A stretch of 6,794 nt of DNA, taken from Pedobacter schmidteae (GTDB taxonomy: Bacteria > Bacteroidota > Bacteroidia > Sphingobacteriales > Sphingobacteriaceae). Both the position numbers and the translations under genes were made by a program. Position 1 is the first letter of the stretch. Every line of letters begins with the position of its first letter. The stretch is from NCBI GenBank assembly GCA_945906015.1, contig CAMDQV010000113.1, forward strand, positions 1-6,794, in the 5' to 3' direction. A model generated the notes under the pieces. The model did no database searches. It saw nothing but the letters and a program-made list of their open reading frames with translations, and had not been told where the DNA came from. Positions 1 through 6,571 of the stretch are shown piece by piece.

Positions 1-140
1 GATGTTAACTCGAATTGTCTGGGGTCAAAACAATAAACAGGAATGATACTATGCCCTCTGCGCACAGCTTCAGTCAGTATTTCATTGTCGTGAATTCGTA
101 AATCTTTTCTAAACCAAACCAATATGGTTTTTCCACTCAT
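1..140 (-). CDS. DASH-type cryptochrome/photolyase, N-terminal 46 codons (runs off the left edge)
   Basis: The first 46 codons are visible, starting at the ATG complementary to 138-140, and the frame stays open to base 1. The protein begins MSGKTILVWFRKDLRIHDNE and continues to IIPVYCFDPRQFELT. The (V/L)WFR(K/N)DLR-HDNE block is the first strand and loop of the photolyase alpha/beta antenna domain. The VYCFDPRQF block is typical of the DASH subgroup rather than class I CPD photolyases. Family knowledge: DASH proteins bind FAD and usually a folate antenna, repair cyclobutane pyrimidine dimers (best in single-stranded DNA), and may act in blue-light signalling; usual length is about 430-500 residues. 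The FAD-binding helical domain is outside the window, so intactness cannot be judged. No Shine-Dalgarno sequence precedes the start. It is divergent from the CBS gene at 404. Confidence 0.87.
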   Translation of the reverse strand, partial: MSGKTILVWFRKDLRIHDNEILTEAVRRGHSIIPVYCFDPRQFELT

Positions 141-348
141 ATGTTAAAAGGGCTATCCCTGAATTGAATTTTTAAAGCAGATTATATCTGTTTTAAATTA
201 TAGGCTAAATTACGTGCTAGAATTGATTTTAATAATCATTTTCTTGTAAGATTTTTAATATAAACTAATTATATCCTAATAAATTACCCTAATTGCGGAG
301 CAGAAAGTAGTCAAGCAACAAAATAGACCCTAAATTAAACTTCATTTA

Positions 349-376
349 TTTGATAATAAAATAAAAAATAATTTTT
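349..376 (+). promoter_or_regulatory. Candidate Bacteroidota-type promoter for the CBS-domain gene
   Basis: TTTG at 349-352 and TAATTTTT at 369-376 resemble the Bacteroidota -33 (TTG/TTTG) and -7 (TAnnTTTG, 7 of 8 matched) boxes. The 16-base spacer is slightly short for the class. Transcription would start near 381, leaving a leader of roughly 23 bases, similar to the other candidate promoters in the window. The surrounding DNA is very AT-rich, so a chance match is quite possible. Confidence 0.3.
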
Positions 377-403
377 ATATTCATTTAACTAATATATTCT
401 AAT

Positions 404-832
404 ATGAAAACTATAAAGAATATCATCCAAACCAAATCTAACTCTATTTACGCTGTTACTCCTCAAACATCTGTATTAGATGCTTTACAAGTAATGATGG
501 ATAAAAACATCAGTGCTTTACTTGTAATGGAAGGGCCTGAACTTAAAGGAATATTTACTGAAAGAGATTACGCTCGCAAAATCATTTTACAGGGAAAAGC
601 TTCAAAAGAAACAAGCATTCAAGAAGTAATGACTACAAAACTTGAAACAGTTAAGTTGAATGCAAGCATTGAGCACTGCATGAAGATCATGACCGAACGA
701 CACATCAGACATTTACCCATTGTGGAGGATGGGATTGTAGCCGGAATGATCTCGATTGGTGACATTGTAAAATTTGTAATTGAAGACCAAAAACAAACGA
801 TAGAACAGTTGCAGACTTATATAAGTAGTTAG
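404..832 (+). CDS. Stand-alone tandem CBS-domain protein (Bateman module)
   Basis: A 142-residue cytoplasmic protein made of two CBS domains and nothing else. CBS1 spans about residues 14-68 and ends in GIFTERD (49-55). CBS2 spans about 78-130, with RHLPI (102-106) and GMISIGD (114-120). Both end motifs fit the G-x-(I/V)-(T/S)-x-x-D pattern whose Thr/Ser and Asp hold the ribose of adenosine nucleotides, so both sites look able to bind ligand. Family knowledge: such pairs sense AMP, ATP, SAM or NAD(H) and regulate a partner, or act alone in stress responses, as Mycobacterium Hrp1 does under hypoxia. The partner and ligand here cannot be read from sequence. The length is normal for single-module CBS proteins. 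The ATG follows an AT-only leader without a Shine-Dalgarno sequence. It converges on the FKBP operon, with 74 bases between the two stops and no convincing terminator in that gap. Confidence 0.93.
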   Translation: MKTIKNIIQTKSNSIYAVTPQTSVLDALQVMMDKNISALLVMEGPELKGIFTERDYARKIILQGKASKETSIQEVMTTKLETVKLNASIEHCMKIMTERHIRHLPIVEDGIVAGMISIGDIVKFVIEDQKQTIEQLQTYISS

Positions 833-906
833 GACCATATCATGTTCGGACTGACCAATGAATGTTTAATCAAAGCAAAACGTGTGATTTAAGACTTAAT
901 CCGCAA

Positions 907-1782
907 TTATTGCTTTACGTCAGTTACCGTAACTTCAAAATCAAGGACTGAGAATGAAGGAATAGAAGGTGAACTGCCTTCCAAACCGTAGCCTAAGGCA
1001 GATGGAACAATTAAACGAATACTGCCGCCTTGTTTGATAAGGGGAATACCCTGACGCCAACCATTAACTAAAGAATTAACTTTAAAAGTTGCTTCGCTAC
1101 CTGCAAGTGCCCTATCAAATATAGTTCCATTAAGCAATTTACCCGTATAATTTGCAACAATTGTAGAATCTAGTGTTATAGGGCTTCCAGTTCCAGGCTG
1201 TCCTATTTTATAATACAAGCCGGTTGTAGTTTTGGTAAATCCAGTCAGCGAATTAGATTCCAGGTATTTTTTAATCGTAAAATCTTCATATTGAACTAAT
1301 TTTGAGATATCCAACGCTCTAACAGTAACATCCAGAGATGCATTTCCAGGAATAGATCCTGATCCATTTCTTCCAAAAGCTAAACGGGAAGGAATGATCA
1401 TCCTGATAGTACCATTCGACTTTTTCAATACTTCTTTTACTCCTATTCGGATAGGTTCTGGATTATAATACCCAAGAAAATTATAATACCTGTTGGCAAT
1501 ACTAAAGGTATCGACAGAAACATATTTACCGTCTAATGATCGCATTGTAATTAATGCTGGCATCTTATCAGAATATTGAACTTCAGAACCAGTACCAGCA
1601 GACACCACTTGATAATAAACGCCGGTTCCCTGATATTCCTGCATATTAATTTTATTCAGTTGGATATATTCCTGAACATTTCTATCGTCAATTACATCAA
1701 TTGTCTCATATTCCTTTTGACATGAAAAAAAGATAGTTAACACTAAAAAACCGGGTAAAGTATAGTTAAAAAATCGTTTCAT
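907..1782 (-). CDS. FKBP-type peptidyl-prolyl isomerase lipoprotein with two FKBP domains, the first degenerate
   Basis: A 291-residue exported lipoprotein. Residues 1-20 form a signal peptide (MKRFF, then a hydrophobic run) ending FFS-Cys21, a loose lipobox. The next residues, QKEYE, resemble the Bacteroidota lipoprotein surface-export signal, so the outer leaflet of the outer membrane is possible. The C-terminal FKBP domain (about 188-291) keeps the pocket residues aligned with FKBP12: Tyr212, Phe222-Asp223, Phe233, Leu238-Val239, Trp242, Tyr265 and Phe282. It should isomerise X-Pro bonds. The N-terminal part (about 55-160) has FKBP-like ends (YYQVVSAGTG, IRMIIPSRLAFG, IPGNASLDVTV). There the Tyr aligns with Ile78, the Phe-Asp pair is lost, and the late Tyr is Phe136, so it is probably inactive. 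It lies 12 bases downstream of the shorter FKBP gene, evidently in one operon, and probably arose by duplication. Substrates are unknown. Confidence 0.9.
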   Translation of the reverse strand: MKRFFNYTLPGFLVLTIFFSCQKEYETIDVIDDRNVQEYIQLNKINMQEYQGTGVYYQVVSAGTGSEVQYSDKMPALITMRSLDGKYVSVDTFSIANRYYNFLGYYNPEPIRIGVKEVLKKSNGTIRMIIPSRLAFGRNGSGSIPGNASLDVTVRALDISKLVQYEDFTIKKYLESNSLTGFTKTTTGLYYKIGQPGTGSPITLDSTIVANYTGKLLNGTIFDRALAGSEATFKVNSLVNGWRQGIPLIKQGGSIRLIVPSALGYGLEGSSPSIPSFSVLDFEVTVTDVKQ

Positions 1783-1794
1783 TTCTTCTAATTA

Positions 1795-2268
1795 TTATTG
1801 AACATCAACCAATTCTATATCAAAATCAAGAACTGCGTTTGACGGAATTTTTCCCGAACCACCTGGTCCATAACCATAACCAGAAGGGATGAGTAATCTG
1901 ATTTTACCACCTTTTTTAATTAGAGGAACGCCAATTTGCCAGCCTAAAATTACATTTCCAAGCGAGAAAGTAAGGGGCTGAGTTGTAGTTTGATCGAAAA
2001 CTGTTCCATTCAATAGCCTGCCAGCATATTTGGCTGTTACAAGAGTTGAATTAGAATAGGTTGTTGACCCAGTACCAGAGCTTAAAATTTGATAATATAT
2101 TCCACTGGAATGCTTAATTGCTGTAATATTTTTATCTGCTATAAATTTAACAATCAAAGCATCATCTAATCCAGCCTGCACCGCAGGATCATGATCGTCA
2201 CTTTTAACACATGAGGCTAGCGTGAACATCATGATAAAGGATATAATTACTAAATTTTTAATCTTCAT
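1795..2268 (-). CDS. FKBP-type peptidyl-prolyl cis-trans isomerase lipoprotein
   Basis: A 157-residue lipoprotein with one complete FKBP domain. The signal peptide (1-19) ends in the canonical lipobox LAS-Cys20. The following VKSDDHD is lysine/acidic, like Bacteroidota surface-export signals; a periplasm-facing outer-membrane location is the alternative. After an acidic linker the FKBP domain runs from about residue 56 to the end. Pocket residues matched to FKBP12 are Tyr81, Phe91-Asp92, Phe101, Val106-Ile107, Trp110, Tyr133, Ile141 and Phe149, so isomerase activity on X-Pro bonds of extracytoplasmic proteins is expected. It is the first gene of a two-gene operon with the longer FKBP lipoprotein 12 bases downstream. 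The two proteins share GIPLIKxGG/GVPLIKKGG and the same C-terminal strand pattern, which points to local duplication. The ATG follows an AT-rich leader; a candidate promoter lies at 2327-2298. Confidence 0.94.
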   Translation of the reverse strand: MKIKNLVIISFIMMFTLASCVKSDDHDPAVQAGLDDALIVKFIADKNITAIKHSSGIYYQILSSGTGSTTYSNSTLVTAKYAGRLLNGTVFDQTTTQPLTFSLGNVILGWQIGVPLIKKGGKIRLLIPSGYGYGPGGSGKIPSNAVLDFDIELVDVQ

Positions 2269-2297
2269 ATTGTTGCAAATTTATCTTTTTAAATTTT

Positions 2298-2327
2298 AAA
2301 AAGTAAGGATTAACATTATTTAACAAA
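2298..2327 (-). promoter_or_regulatory. Candidate Bacteroidota-type promoter for the FKBP operon
   Basis: On the - strand, TTTG (2327-2324) is followed after 18 bases by TACTTTTT (2305-2298), which matches TAnnTTTG at 7 of 8 positions. The spacing is ideal for the Bacteroidota housekeeping sigma factor. Transcription would start near 2293 and give a leader of about 25 A/T-rich bases before the ATG at 2268. It sits in the 123-base gap between the kinase stop and the first FKBP gene, and no terminator is evident there, so read-through from the kinase remains possible. Confidence 0.42.
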
Positions 2328-2391
2328 ATATTTAGTCAATCTGTATCTGCTGCTCAATAATAAACGAATAAAAAACTAGATGAAACTGATT

Positions 2392-3714
2392 TTATTGAGG
2401 AGTATGGATATGTGGTTTCCAGGTATCTGTTCTAACAATTGCTCCCAGATCATGCAGCATATTGTAGAGCCCAAAATTTGTGCGGTTTACATAAATAAAA
2501 TGCTTTACACCTCTAGCTTGTTTGAATTCAGGCATTCTTGCAATTCTCTCACCATAATTATACAGGTTGTCAAAATACCCCTTTTTACTGAAATCAAAGG
2601 TTTGAGACATGTAGGGCTGGGCAAATAATTCAATCATTTCTTTGTAAACCTGATAGAAAAATTCAACTTGTGCAGGAGTATCATCTTTGCGAATCATCTC
2701 TAATTGGCGGAATGTTTTGATGGTCTTTGTTTTATCCTGAAGTATGTTTGTTGAGGTCATGCTAAAGAAGGGCTCATAAAAATCAGCTGGCATTTCTTTT
2801 ATGCAACCAAAATCAATTACTCCCAGCTTCCCATCCTGAGTAATCAGAAAATTTCCGGGATGTGGATCTGCGTGAACAGCTCTTAATTCATGCTGCTGGA
2901 AATTATAAAAATCCCAGAGCACCTGTCCCACCTGATTACAGATGGCTTGTGAAGGATTCGTTTTCATGAATTCCTTCATATGCAGGCCATCCAGCCAGCC
3001 CATAGTGATAATCCGCTTTGACGACAAATCGGGAAAATAGGTAGGGAAAATAAGGTTTGGAATGTTCTTACAGGCTTCAGAGAATTCGATAGAACGTTTT
3101 ATCTCCAGATCATAATCAGTCTCTTCAAGCAGACGCTCTTCAACCTCTGACATGTAAACTTCCAGCTCTTTCTGGCTCATCCCAAGTAAACGGAAAGCAA
3201 ATGGCTTTACCATTTTCAAATCAGATGAGATGCTATCACCAACTCCAGGGTACTGAATTTTTATAGCCAATTTTTTACCCTCAAGGCTAGCCTGATGAAC
3301 CTGTCCAATTGATGCTGCATTTGTTGACCTGATATTAAATTCATCAAATATTTGAAAGGGTGTTTTTCCGAAATATCTGGTAAAAGTTTTAACGATGAGG
3401 GGGCCTGATAAAGGAGGAGCATTGTATAAAGACATGGAAAATTGATCTACATAAGCTTTTGGCAAAATGTTTTTATCCATGCTAAGCATTTGAGCAACCT
3501 TGAGAGCACTCCCCTTCAACTCACTTAGCGAATTATAAATATCTGTTGCGTTATCAAGATTTAATTCATCCTTATTAAGGGCAGGGTTAAATAATTTTTT
3601 AGAATAATGCTTGATGTAATTACCCCCAACCTTAAATCCTGTTTTGACAAATTTTGCAGACCGCTGTGTTTTTGAAGTTGGGATACTATCTTGTTCTTTC
3701 ATGCTTTTTGGCAT
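2392..3714 (-). CDS. ABC1/AarF/UbiB-family atypical protein kinase
   Basis: A 440-residue protein with the full ABC1/UbiB kinase motif set. The KxGQ-type helix reads LKVAQMLSMD (71-80), with Ala in place of the usual Gly. The Ala-rich loop NAASIGQVH (132-140) replaces the glycine-rich loop. Lys152 lies in LAIK, and the ExD motif is E198-T-D200. The catalytic loop is HADPHPGN (281-288) and the metal-binding DFG is 301-303. All catalytic residues are present. Family knowledge: ABC1 proteins (COQ8, UbiB) are ATP-binding and support isoprenoid quinone or lipid metabolism, and typical protein-kinase activity is suppressed. Most Bacteroidota make menaquinone, so a ubiquinone role is unlikely; lipid or menaquinone homeostasis is inference. 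No C-terminal membrane helices are seen, unlike proteobacterial UbiB. It follows the TetR-like gene by 18 bases. A second in-frame ATG exists at codon 5, and a 15-base palindrome covers the first start. Confidence 0.93.
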   Translation of the reverse strand: MPKSMKEQDSIPTSKTQRSAKFVKTGFKVGGNYIKHYSKKLFNPALNKDELNLDNATDIYNSLSELKGSALKVAQMLSMDKNILPKAYVDQFSMSLYNAPPLSGPLIVKTFTRYFGKTPFQIFDEFNIRSTNAASIGQVHQASLEGKKLAIKIQYPGVGDSISSDLKMVKPFAFRLLGMSQKELEVYMSEVEERLLEETDYDLEIKRSIEFSEACKNIPNLIFPTYFPDLSSKRIITMGWLDGLHMKEFMKTNPSQAICNQVGQVLWDFYNFQQHELRAVHADPHPGNFLITQDGKLGVIDFGCIKEMPADFYEPFFSMTSTNILQDKTKTIKTFRQLEMIRKDDTPAQVEFFYQVYKEMIELFAQPYMSQTFDFSKKGYFDNLYNYGERIARMPEFKQARGVKHFIYVNRTNFGLYNMLHDLGAIVRTDTWKPHIHTPQ

Positions 3715-3722
3715 AATGCCAA
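3708..3722. repeat. Perfect 15-base palindrome over the kinase start codon
   Basis: The arms TTGGCAT (3708-3714) and ATGCCAA (3716-3722) are exact reverse complements around one base. The first arm contains the complement of the kinase ATG (3712-3714). As DNA it has the size and symmetry of a dimeric repressor site. As RNA it could fold at most into a short stem of five or six pairs that hides the start codon. It stands out in an AT-rich region, but no second copy was found in the window, in particular none before the TetR-like gene. Confidence 0.5.
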
Positions 3723-3732
3723 TGAATATTTA

Positions 3733-4404
3733 TTAAAACTTCATATTTTGTTTCATACCACCATTGTTCATCATAAATTTTCCATAGTCAAAAAGACTAT
3801 CAAGAGCAGATTTTTCGAACAAATCAAAGGTCACATTAATGCCTCTTTCAATGGCTTCATCGGTCTTATCAAAACCAACACTGTTATCTTTTGCCCAGAA
3901 ATTAAGAATAAAACCGAACTGTATCCAAAGTGCATCTTTATACTTAGACGTAAAAAAACGTCTATTGGCTAGTTCACCTGACTCAATACCCTGATTAATA
4001 ATACCAGCAGCAAACGCTTCAACTATGTTTTTTACCCCGGTAATGGCAGATGGAGTTCCAATCATCATACCTGAGTGTTTTAGGCTATAAAGCACAAAAC
4101 TTCGCTTGCTTTTGAGGAGTTCAATAAATGCATAAAAGAATGCCAGTGCTTTCTCTCTTGAAGAATATTGCGACCACACCTCCTGACTTTCGACTCCTGT
4201 CAGTGCTTTTTGGCATAGATCTGTCCAGATAGATTGCTCTATTCCTTCAAAAGAAGCAAAATAATTATAAAATTCTTCTTCGGTAAGGTTATTCGCCTTA
4301 GCAAAAACATACACAGATTTAGGTTTAGTACCATGTGTTAAAACATAATCAACGTAAGCATTTTGCAACTCTTCAGCAGAAATCAAAGTCATTTTCTTAG
4401 CCAT
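3733..4404 (-). CDS. TetR-family transcriptional regulator (divergent HTH)
   Basis: A 223-residue all-helical protein. Residues about 8-60 fit the TetR DNA-binding domain: a first helix (AEELQNAYVDYVLTHG), then VYVFAKANNLTEEEFYNYFASFEGIEQSIW, matching the family pattern of an HTH with (F/Y)-Y-x-Y/H-F and a following sensor helix. The HTH is divergent: the usual small residues of the turn are replaced by KANNLTEEE. Residues 61-223 would form the ligand-binding and dimerisation domain, as in other TetR proteins; no ligand can be read. It is followed by the ABC1 kinase gene 18 bases on, and a possible 59-codon ORF ends 3 bases before it. Inference: it regulates its own unit and perhaps the neighbouring acyl-CoA dehydrogenase, whose promoter shares an element with the one upstream of this unit. 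A second ATG at codon 5 is the only near alternative start. Confidence 0.83.
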   Translation of the reverse strand: MAKKMTLISAEELQNAYVDYVLTHGTKPKSVYVFAKANNLTEEEFYNYFASFEGIEQSIWTDLCQKALTGVESQEVWSQYSSREKALAFFYAFIELLKSKRSFVLYSLKHSGMMIGTPSAITGVKNIVEAFAAGIINQGIESGELANRRFFTSKYKDALWIQFGFILNFWAKDNSVGFDKTDEAIERGINVTFDLFEKSALDSLFDYGKFMMNNGGMKQNMKF

Positions 4405-4407
4405 ATT

Positions 4408-4587
4408 TTAAAGATTTGTTGGATTATGGTTACCCCTATTTAAATTTATTGAATCATTTACTCTGACAGGGGCATATTTCAATTGCTTCGGTGCAGAATT
4501 TGAAGTACTGTTTTTCTTAAAAAAGAAATATAATTTCTGAATAAGAGCTATTAATGATCCGGCCATATCAAGATTTTTGAAGTTCAT
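4408..4587 (-). CDS. Possible small protein of 59 residues, first gene of the TetR/kinase unit
   Basis: This open frame begins MNFKNLDMAGSLIALIQKLY and ends in a polar, Asn-rich tail. The N-terminal 25 residues could form an amphipathic or membrane-touching helix (LIALIQKLYFFFKK), followed by a basic, probably disordered tail. The stop lies 3 bases before the TetR-like ATG, the spacing expected of a co-transcribed gene, and codon choice resembles the neighbours. The same frame stays open upstream to 4731, but that part overlaps the terminator and repeats, so the start at 4587 (or 4593) is preferred. I do not recognise a family. If it is not translated, 4405-4764 is a 360-base non-coding stretch holding the dehydrogenase terminator, a direct repeat and a candidate promoter, with a long leader for the TetR-like gene. 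Confidence 0.4.
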   Translation of the reverse strand: MNFKNLDMAGSLIALIQKLYFFFKKNSTSNSAPKQLKYAPVRVNDSINLNRGNHNPTNL

Positions 4588-4674
4588 AATCATTGTAATT
4601 AATTGTTTGACAAATATCGGGAATACAGTAAAGGAAATTGATTTTGAAGGTTGAATTATTGTCATTTTTAAAGG

Positions 4675-4706
4675 CAAAATGACCAGCGATGATAAAGATT
4701 GACAAA
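4675..4706 (-). promoter_or_regulatory. Candidate promoter for the small ORF/TetR/kinase unit
   Basis: On the - strand TTTG (4706-4703) is followed after 20 bases by TCATTTTG (4682-4675), 7 of 8 matches to the Bacteroidota -7 box. Transcription would start near 4670, giving about 83 bases of leader before the small ORF at 4587. The spacer contains the first copy of a 13-base direct repeat and the -33 box touches the second copy, so a bound regulator here would be well placed to repress. Confidence 0.35.
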
Positions 4707-4718
4707 GCGATGATAAAG
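4685..4718. repeat. 13-base direct repeat with a 21-base period
   Basis: AGCGATGATAAAG occurs exactly at 4685-4697 and again at 4706-4718. The 21-base offset is two helical turns, so both copies face the same side of the DNA. They flank the -33 box of the candidate promoter of the TetR unit. A relative, AGCAATGATTAAG, lies in the acyl-CoA dehydrogenase promoter at 6584-6596. The element itself is not palindromic. Confidence 0.7.
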
Positions 4719-4723
4719 GATAA

Positions 4724-4760
4724 TATCTCATCAGACCAGCATGACTGGCCTGATGAGATA
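4724..4760 (-). terminator. Hairpin terminator of the acyl-CoA dehydrogenase gene
   Basis: A 16-pair stem (4724-4739 with 4745-4760) closes a 5-base loop and starts 4 bases after the dehydrogenase stop. The single imperfect position (A4735 opposite C4749) is a mismatch in + strand RNA but a G-U pair in - strand RNA, so the stem is continuous only in the - strand transcript. That agrees with termination of the dehydrogenase message. The U-tract that follows is poor (AUUAUCCUUU), so it may act partly as a 3'-end stabiliser. Confidence 0.8.
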
Positions 4761-4764
4761 AAAA

Positions 4765-6552
4765 TCAATAACAGTATTTGTTGGCTTCGATCAATTGCTT
4801 AGCAACACGCTGCCTGGTTTCTTTGATATTAAATGGTTCAGTTTTAGTAAATCGTTTTAATCCAACAAGCATCATTCTAAGTTCATCACCTTCTGCAAAA
4901 GAGCAAAGTGCTTCTTTTCCAGCTCTAGCCACCTGATCAACTGATTGATAAAGATAGATACGCATCATATCTAATTGTCCTTTGCATGAATCTTCTCCTC
5001 TTAATTTTACCAATTTCTCTACACGTAGAATAGTTGACTCAAGCACATACACGTATCCAATTATATCAGCAATATTCATCAATATTTCCTGCTCTTTAGA
5101 AAGGGTCATCATTAGTTTCTGAACAGCAGCGCCGGCAATCATTAAACCAGCTTTTTTAAGGTTTTGCAGTACCTTCTTCTCAGCAGCGAATAGTGTAGTA
5201 TCTTGGTCAGTAAAATCAGGAATCGACATTAATTCGGCTGCAACTGCCTGTGCAGGTGTCATCAAATCTAATTCACCTTTCATGGCACGTTTCAAAAGCA
5301 TATCCAGAATCAGCATACGATTGATCTCGTTCGTGCCTTCAAATATCCTGTTGATCCGGCTATCGCGATAGGCGCGATCCATTGGAGCTTCAGCTGAATA
5401 ACCCATACCACCATAAATCTGAACTCCTTCATCCACAATATAATCGAGCATTTCAGATCCCCATACTTTCAAAATGGCACATTCAACAGCAAACTGTTCT
5501 GTTGATTTTAATTTTGCCTGTGAAGGATCTATTCCTTCTGCAACAAGCATATCATAGGCATCATCAATGTTTTGTCCGGCACGGTAAGCAGCACTCTCAA
5601 TCGCAAAATTTCTGGTTGCCATTTCGGCCAGTTTATATCGAATAGCTCCAAATTTAGAGATCGGCAAACCAAACTGAATACGCTCATTTGAATAATTGAT
5701 GGCATAATTTAAAACCTTACGAGATGAGCCAATTGCAGCAACACCAAGTTTGATCCTGCCAATATTCAATATATTAACAGCTATTTTAAAGCCATTTTGG
5801 CGCTCTGAAATCAGATTAGCTATAGGAACGGGGCAATCAGTAAAAAATACCTGACGAGTTGAAGAACCCTTAATTCCCATTTTATGCTCTTCAGGATTCA
5901 TGGCGATACCGCCAAAACCCTTTTCTATAATAAAGGCAGACAGATTTTTATCATCGTCGATCTTTGCAAAAACGATAAAAATATCGGCGAAACCACCATT
6001 GGTGATCCACATTTTTTGACCAGTGATCAAATAATGAGTGCCTTCAGCATTTAATACCGCTTTAGTTCTTGCTGAATTTGCATCTGAACCAGAATTTGGT
6101 TCAGTCAGGCAATAAGATGCTTTCCATTCACCTGTTGCAAGCTTTGGGATATACTTATCTTTTTGTTCCTTGTTTCCATAATATAAAATGGGCAAGGTTC
6201 CAATACCTGTATGTGCAGAAAGCGCAACCGCAAAAGAACAGCCGGGGCCAACTGAATCGGCAACCAACATGGAGGTATTGAAATTTTTTCCAAAACCACC
6301 ATATTCTTCGGGAATAGATACTGCCAATAAACCAAGTGCACCGGCCTTATCCATTAAACTGACCATTAGCCCTTCTTCCTGATTGTCGATCCGGTCCAAA
6401 TTGGCATAAACCTCTGATTCCAGAAAATCTTCACAGGTTTTGCGGATCATCAACTGCTCCTCGTCAAACTCCTCGGGTATGAAAATATCTTCACATGCCG
6501 TTTCGCAAATAATAAATTCTCCGCCTTTTATTGATTTTTTTATTGTACTCAT
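4765..6552 (-). CDS. Acyl-CoA dehydrogenase, about 600-residue type (VLCAD-like with C-terminal extension)
   Basis: An FAD flavoprotein that introduces the trans-2 double bond into acyl-CoA, the first step of beta-oxidation. Read from ATG 6552 it has 595 residues. Signature 1, CLTEPNSGSDANS, lies at 148-160. Signature 2 starts QIYGGMGY at 378 and includes the spaced Glu, Arg and Asp. The catalytic base is Glu405 in RIFEGTNEI. After the usual three-part core, about 170 extra helical residues follow, as in VLCAD/ACAD9-like enzymes, which suggests longer-chain substrates; chain length and membrane association are inference. An upstream in-frame ATG at 6588 would add 12 residues (MLLYLLSIKYNN). 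It lies before the predicted transcription start near 6567, so 6552 is preferred. The hairpin terminator follows the TGA after 4 bases. Thiolase and hydroxyacyl-CoA dehydrogenase genes are not in the window. Confidence 0.95.
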   Translation of the reverse strand: MSTIKKSIKGGEFIICETACEDIFIPEEFDEEQLMIRKTCEDFLESEVYANLDRIDNQEEGLMVSLMDKAGALGLLAVSIPEEYGGFGKNFNTSMLVADSVGPGCSFAVALSAHTGIGTLPILYYGNKEQKDKYIPKLATGEWKASYCLTEPNSGSDANSARTKAVLNAEGTHYLITGQKMWITNGGFADIFIVFAKIDDDKNLSAFIIEKGFGGIAMNPEEHKMGIKGSSTRQVFFTDCPVPIANLISERQNGFKIAVNILNIGRIKLGVAAIGSSRKVLNYAINYSNERIQFGLPISKFGAIRYKLAEMATRNFAIESAAYRAGQNIDDAYDMLVAEGIDPSQAKLKSTEQFAVECAILKVWGSEMLDYIVDEGVQIYGGMGYSAEAPMDRAYRDSRINRIFEGTNEINRMLILDMLLKRAMKGELDLMTPAQAVAAELMSIPDFTDQDTTLFAAEKKVLQNLKKAGLMIAGAAVQKLMMTLSKEQEILMNIADIIGYVYVLESTILRVEKLVKLRGEDSCKGQLDMMRIYLYQSVDQVARAGKEALCSFAEGDELRMMLVGLKRFTKTEPFNIKETRQRVAKQLIEANKYCY

Positions 6553-6571
6553 ATTATTATATTTAATGGAT

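Noticed and set aside
141..348. Promoter for the DASH cryptochrome
   Set aside because: A -7-like TAATTTAG is present on the - strand, but no TTG lies at a suitable distance, so no call is made.
833..913. Possible terminator between the converging CBS and FKBP genes
   Set aside because: Only weak structures exist (AATCA/TGATT with a 12-base loop; GCAAT-T-ATTGC at 903-913, too tight to fold), and there is no U-tract.
2276..2283. TAAATTTG, an exact TAnnTTTG box on the - strand before the first FKBP gene
   Set aside because: It is only 7 bases from the ATG, would leave almost no leader, and has no TTG 17-23 bases upstream; the pair at 2327-2298 fits better.
2353..2399. Inverted repeat CTCAATAA/TTATTGAG around the kinase stop
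   Set aside because: Eight A/T-rich pairs with a 31-base loop and no following U-tract do not make a convincing terminator.
2380..2628. An 82-codon open frame on the + strand
   Set aside because: It is antisense to the well-supported ABC1 kinase; the same applies to 3691-3972 (antisense to the TetR-like gene), 5382-5645, 6069-6281 and 6188-6382 (antisense to the dehydrogenase) and 6105-6341 (another frame of it).
4588..4731. Upstream extension of the small ORF to an ATG at 4731
   Set aside because: It starts inside the terminator hairpin, crosses the direct repeats and the candidate promoter, and its translation (Ser/Leu/Ile-rich) does not look like a protein start.
4568..4768. A 66-codon open frame on the - strand
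   Set aside because: It overlaps the end of the acyl-CoA dehydrogenase, the terminator and the repeats, and has no protein-like features; it is chance in AT-rich non-coding DNA.
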